From NCBI RefSeq assembly GCF_900167085.1, contig NZ_FUXA01000005.1:248001-312000 (forward strand): 64,000 bases of DNA, written 5' to 3'. Positions 63,260 through 64,000 of this stretch are shown piece by piece (position 1 is the stretch's first letter; every line of letters starts with the position of its first letter). A program made the translations under genes and the position numbers. The notes under the pieces are model-generated. The model was not told where the DNA came from. It ran no database searches and worked only from the letters and a program-made list of their open reading frames with translations. This DNA comes from Eubacterium ruminantium (GTDB taxonomy: Bacteria > Bacillota > Clostridia > Lachnospirales > Lachnospiraceae).

Positions 63260-64000
63260 ATGAATTTATTTAAAAGAGTAACAGCAATGGGGTTGATGCT
63301 GTTAATGACGATGACACAAATATCAGCTGTGGGTTTGACTGAAGGATTAAGAAATGCGGCAGATAGGGAGAGTGCTGCAGTAAATACTGAAAAGGATATT
63401 AAAGTGGATGGAGATTTTTCGCTCCGCCAGCTTATTATAAAGACTGATGATAAGAGTATTTTTACAGAAAATACAAATGTAATTTCATCATATGGGAATG
63501 TTTATCTTGCTGAATTTGATACAGAAAATGAAGTGAGAGAGGCTTATTCATATTACTGTGAAAAAGCGGAATATGTAGAAGTAAATGGATTTATATCCGT
63601 ATCAAATGAGGAAAATAAGGGAGATAAAGAAGACGTTACAGAAGAAGTGACAGAAGAAGTGACAGAGGAAGATGTTGCGGGAGAAATGACGGATGTCACA
63701 GAATTAGAGCATGTAACGGAGAAAAAGACAGAAAATGTGACTGAGGAAATTGTCGCAGAGGAAAAGACAGAAAATGTGACTGAGGAAATTGTCGCAGAGG
63801 AAAAAACAGAGGAGACGACTGAAGAGAACGTGACTGAGGAACAGCCGGAAGTGATAGATGAATCCGACTCTTTAAATATTTTGAGAAGCATGTGGGATGA
63901 AAATGAGATTGGAACTTTCGAAGAAGGAACAATAGCCGTTATTGATACAGGTATTGCGTCAAATGATCTTGTTGGGGAAATATCATTTGTGGACGGTGCC
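63260..64000 (+). CDS. secreted subtilisin-like (S8) serine protease, N-terminal part
   Basis: The gene runs off the window; 247 codons are visible. Residues 1-28 look like a signal peptide (basic start MNLFKRV, hydrophobic MGLMLLMTMTQISA). Residues about 50-115 resemble an inhibitor-like propeptide (LIIKTDD to AEYVEVNGFI). An acidic low-complexity linker follows (about 122-196), made of VTEE units with a perfect 13-residue repeat. The subtilisin domain begins near residue 220 with TIAVIDTGI, whose aspartate is the first catalytic residue. The histidine and serine lie beyond the window. The ATG at 63260 follows GAGGAG. Confidence 0.88.
   Translation, partial: MNLFKRVTAMGLMLLMTMTQISAVGLTEGLRNAADRESAAVNTEKDIKVDGDFSLRQLIIKTDDKSIFTENTNVISSYGNVYLAEFDTENEVREAYSYYCEKAEYVEVNGFISVSNEENKGDKEDVTEEVTEEVTEEDVAGEMTDVTELEHVTEKKTENVTEEIVAEEKTENVTEEIVAEEKTEETTEENVTEEQPEVIDESDSLNILRSMWDENEIGTFEEGTIAVIDTGIASNDLVGEISFVDGA
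63725..63802 (+). repeat. 39-bp tandem repeat in the protease linker
   Basis: Two copies of a 39-bp unit encoding KTENVTEEIVAEE start at 63725 and 63764 and are essentially identical, within a longer VTEE-rich stretch from about 63630. It is in frame, so copy number can vary without breaking the gene. Confidence 0.85.

Noticed and set aside
63553-63891. 112-codon Ser/Val/Thr-rich minus-strand frame near the end
   Set aside because: It is the reverse of the VTEE repeats in the protease linker.

Overview
The window (about 64 kb, low GC, dense Shine-Dalgarno-led genes) reads as a chromosome segment of an anaerobic Firmicute. The best guess is a non-sporulating member of the Lachnospiraceae (Butyrivibrio / Pseudobutyrivibrio / Lachnospira group). 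Clues are the AddAB rather than RecBCD nuclease, a HrcA/CIRCE site, a CarD-family regulator, a phosphoketolase, small Lachnospiraceae-type hypothetical families, and the HU-rqcP-divIC-tilS-hpt-ftsH cluster, which lacks the sporulation genes (yabP, yabQ, spoIIE) found at that place in Bacillus. No rRNA, tRNA, phage, transposase or CRISPR array was seen. Species assignment is inference.

Layout. 0-5 kb: 3' end of glgB, truA, and carB behind a structured leader. 5-8.3 kb: rfbA, rfbB (dTDP-sugar precursors), map. 8.3-18.2 kb: lon under a promoter carrying a CIRCE operator, then addB-addA. 18.2-24.5 kb: the F1Fo ATP synthase operon in the order a, c, b, (delta+alpha), gamma, beta, epsilon. Subunit delta has no gene of its own: only its C-terminal domain survives, fused to the N-terminus of alpha, and subunit c carries a signal-like helix and an acidic linker. 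24.6-27.9 kb: a PAS protein with a ruined GGDEF motif, thiE, thiD and a CarD-like regulator. 28-32.1 kb: a small membrane protein, a DUF4867-like protein, rlmD, a SAP-like protein and an HD-DUF3781 fusion.

32.1-35.1 kb is a patch of intact and decayed small genes (GNAT acetyltransferases, a DinB-like protein, RidA, two pseudogenes). 35.1-37.1 kb holds a VanZ-like gene and a divergent TetR regulator with paired operators, then an alpha/beta hydrolase. 37.2-39.1 kb is a TPP riboswitch and thiC; 39.3-41.7 kb is phosphoketolase. 42.0-46.1 kb carries four copies of an unfamiliar repeat. Each copy has a strong hairpin and then a conserved micro-ORF (about 32-39 codons, common motif KYEQSM). The repeats lie around a conserved hypothetical gene and flank a minus-strand MBOAT + SGNH O-acyltransferase pair.

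47.1-49.4 kb (minus strand) is an aromatic amino-acid operon: a compact, eroded chorismate mutase/prephenate dehydratase-like protein and DAHP synthase. It is preceded by a Tyr/Phe-rich leader peptide whose stop codon overlaps the arm of a possible antiterminator and which is followed by a perfect terminator. This is a textbook-like ribosome-mediated attenuator, unusual for Firmicutes. 49.6-55.2 kb is the VanZ-HU-rqcP-divIC-tilS-hpt-ftsH segment. 55.7-62.9 kb has two hypothetical proteins, a nitroreductase-radical SAM pair, a cytoplasmic GH13 amylase and uvrB. The window ends in the N-terminal part of a secreted subtilisin-like protease with a repetitive VTEE linker.

The strongest leads are the delta-alpha ATP synthase fusion, the aromatic leader-peptide attenuator, and the four-copy hairpin/micro-ORF repeat. 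All assignments come from reading the sequence; no database search was run.
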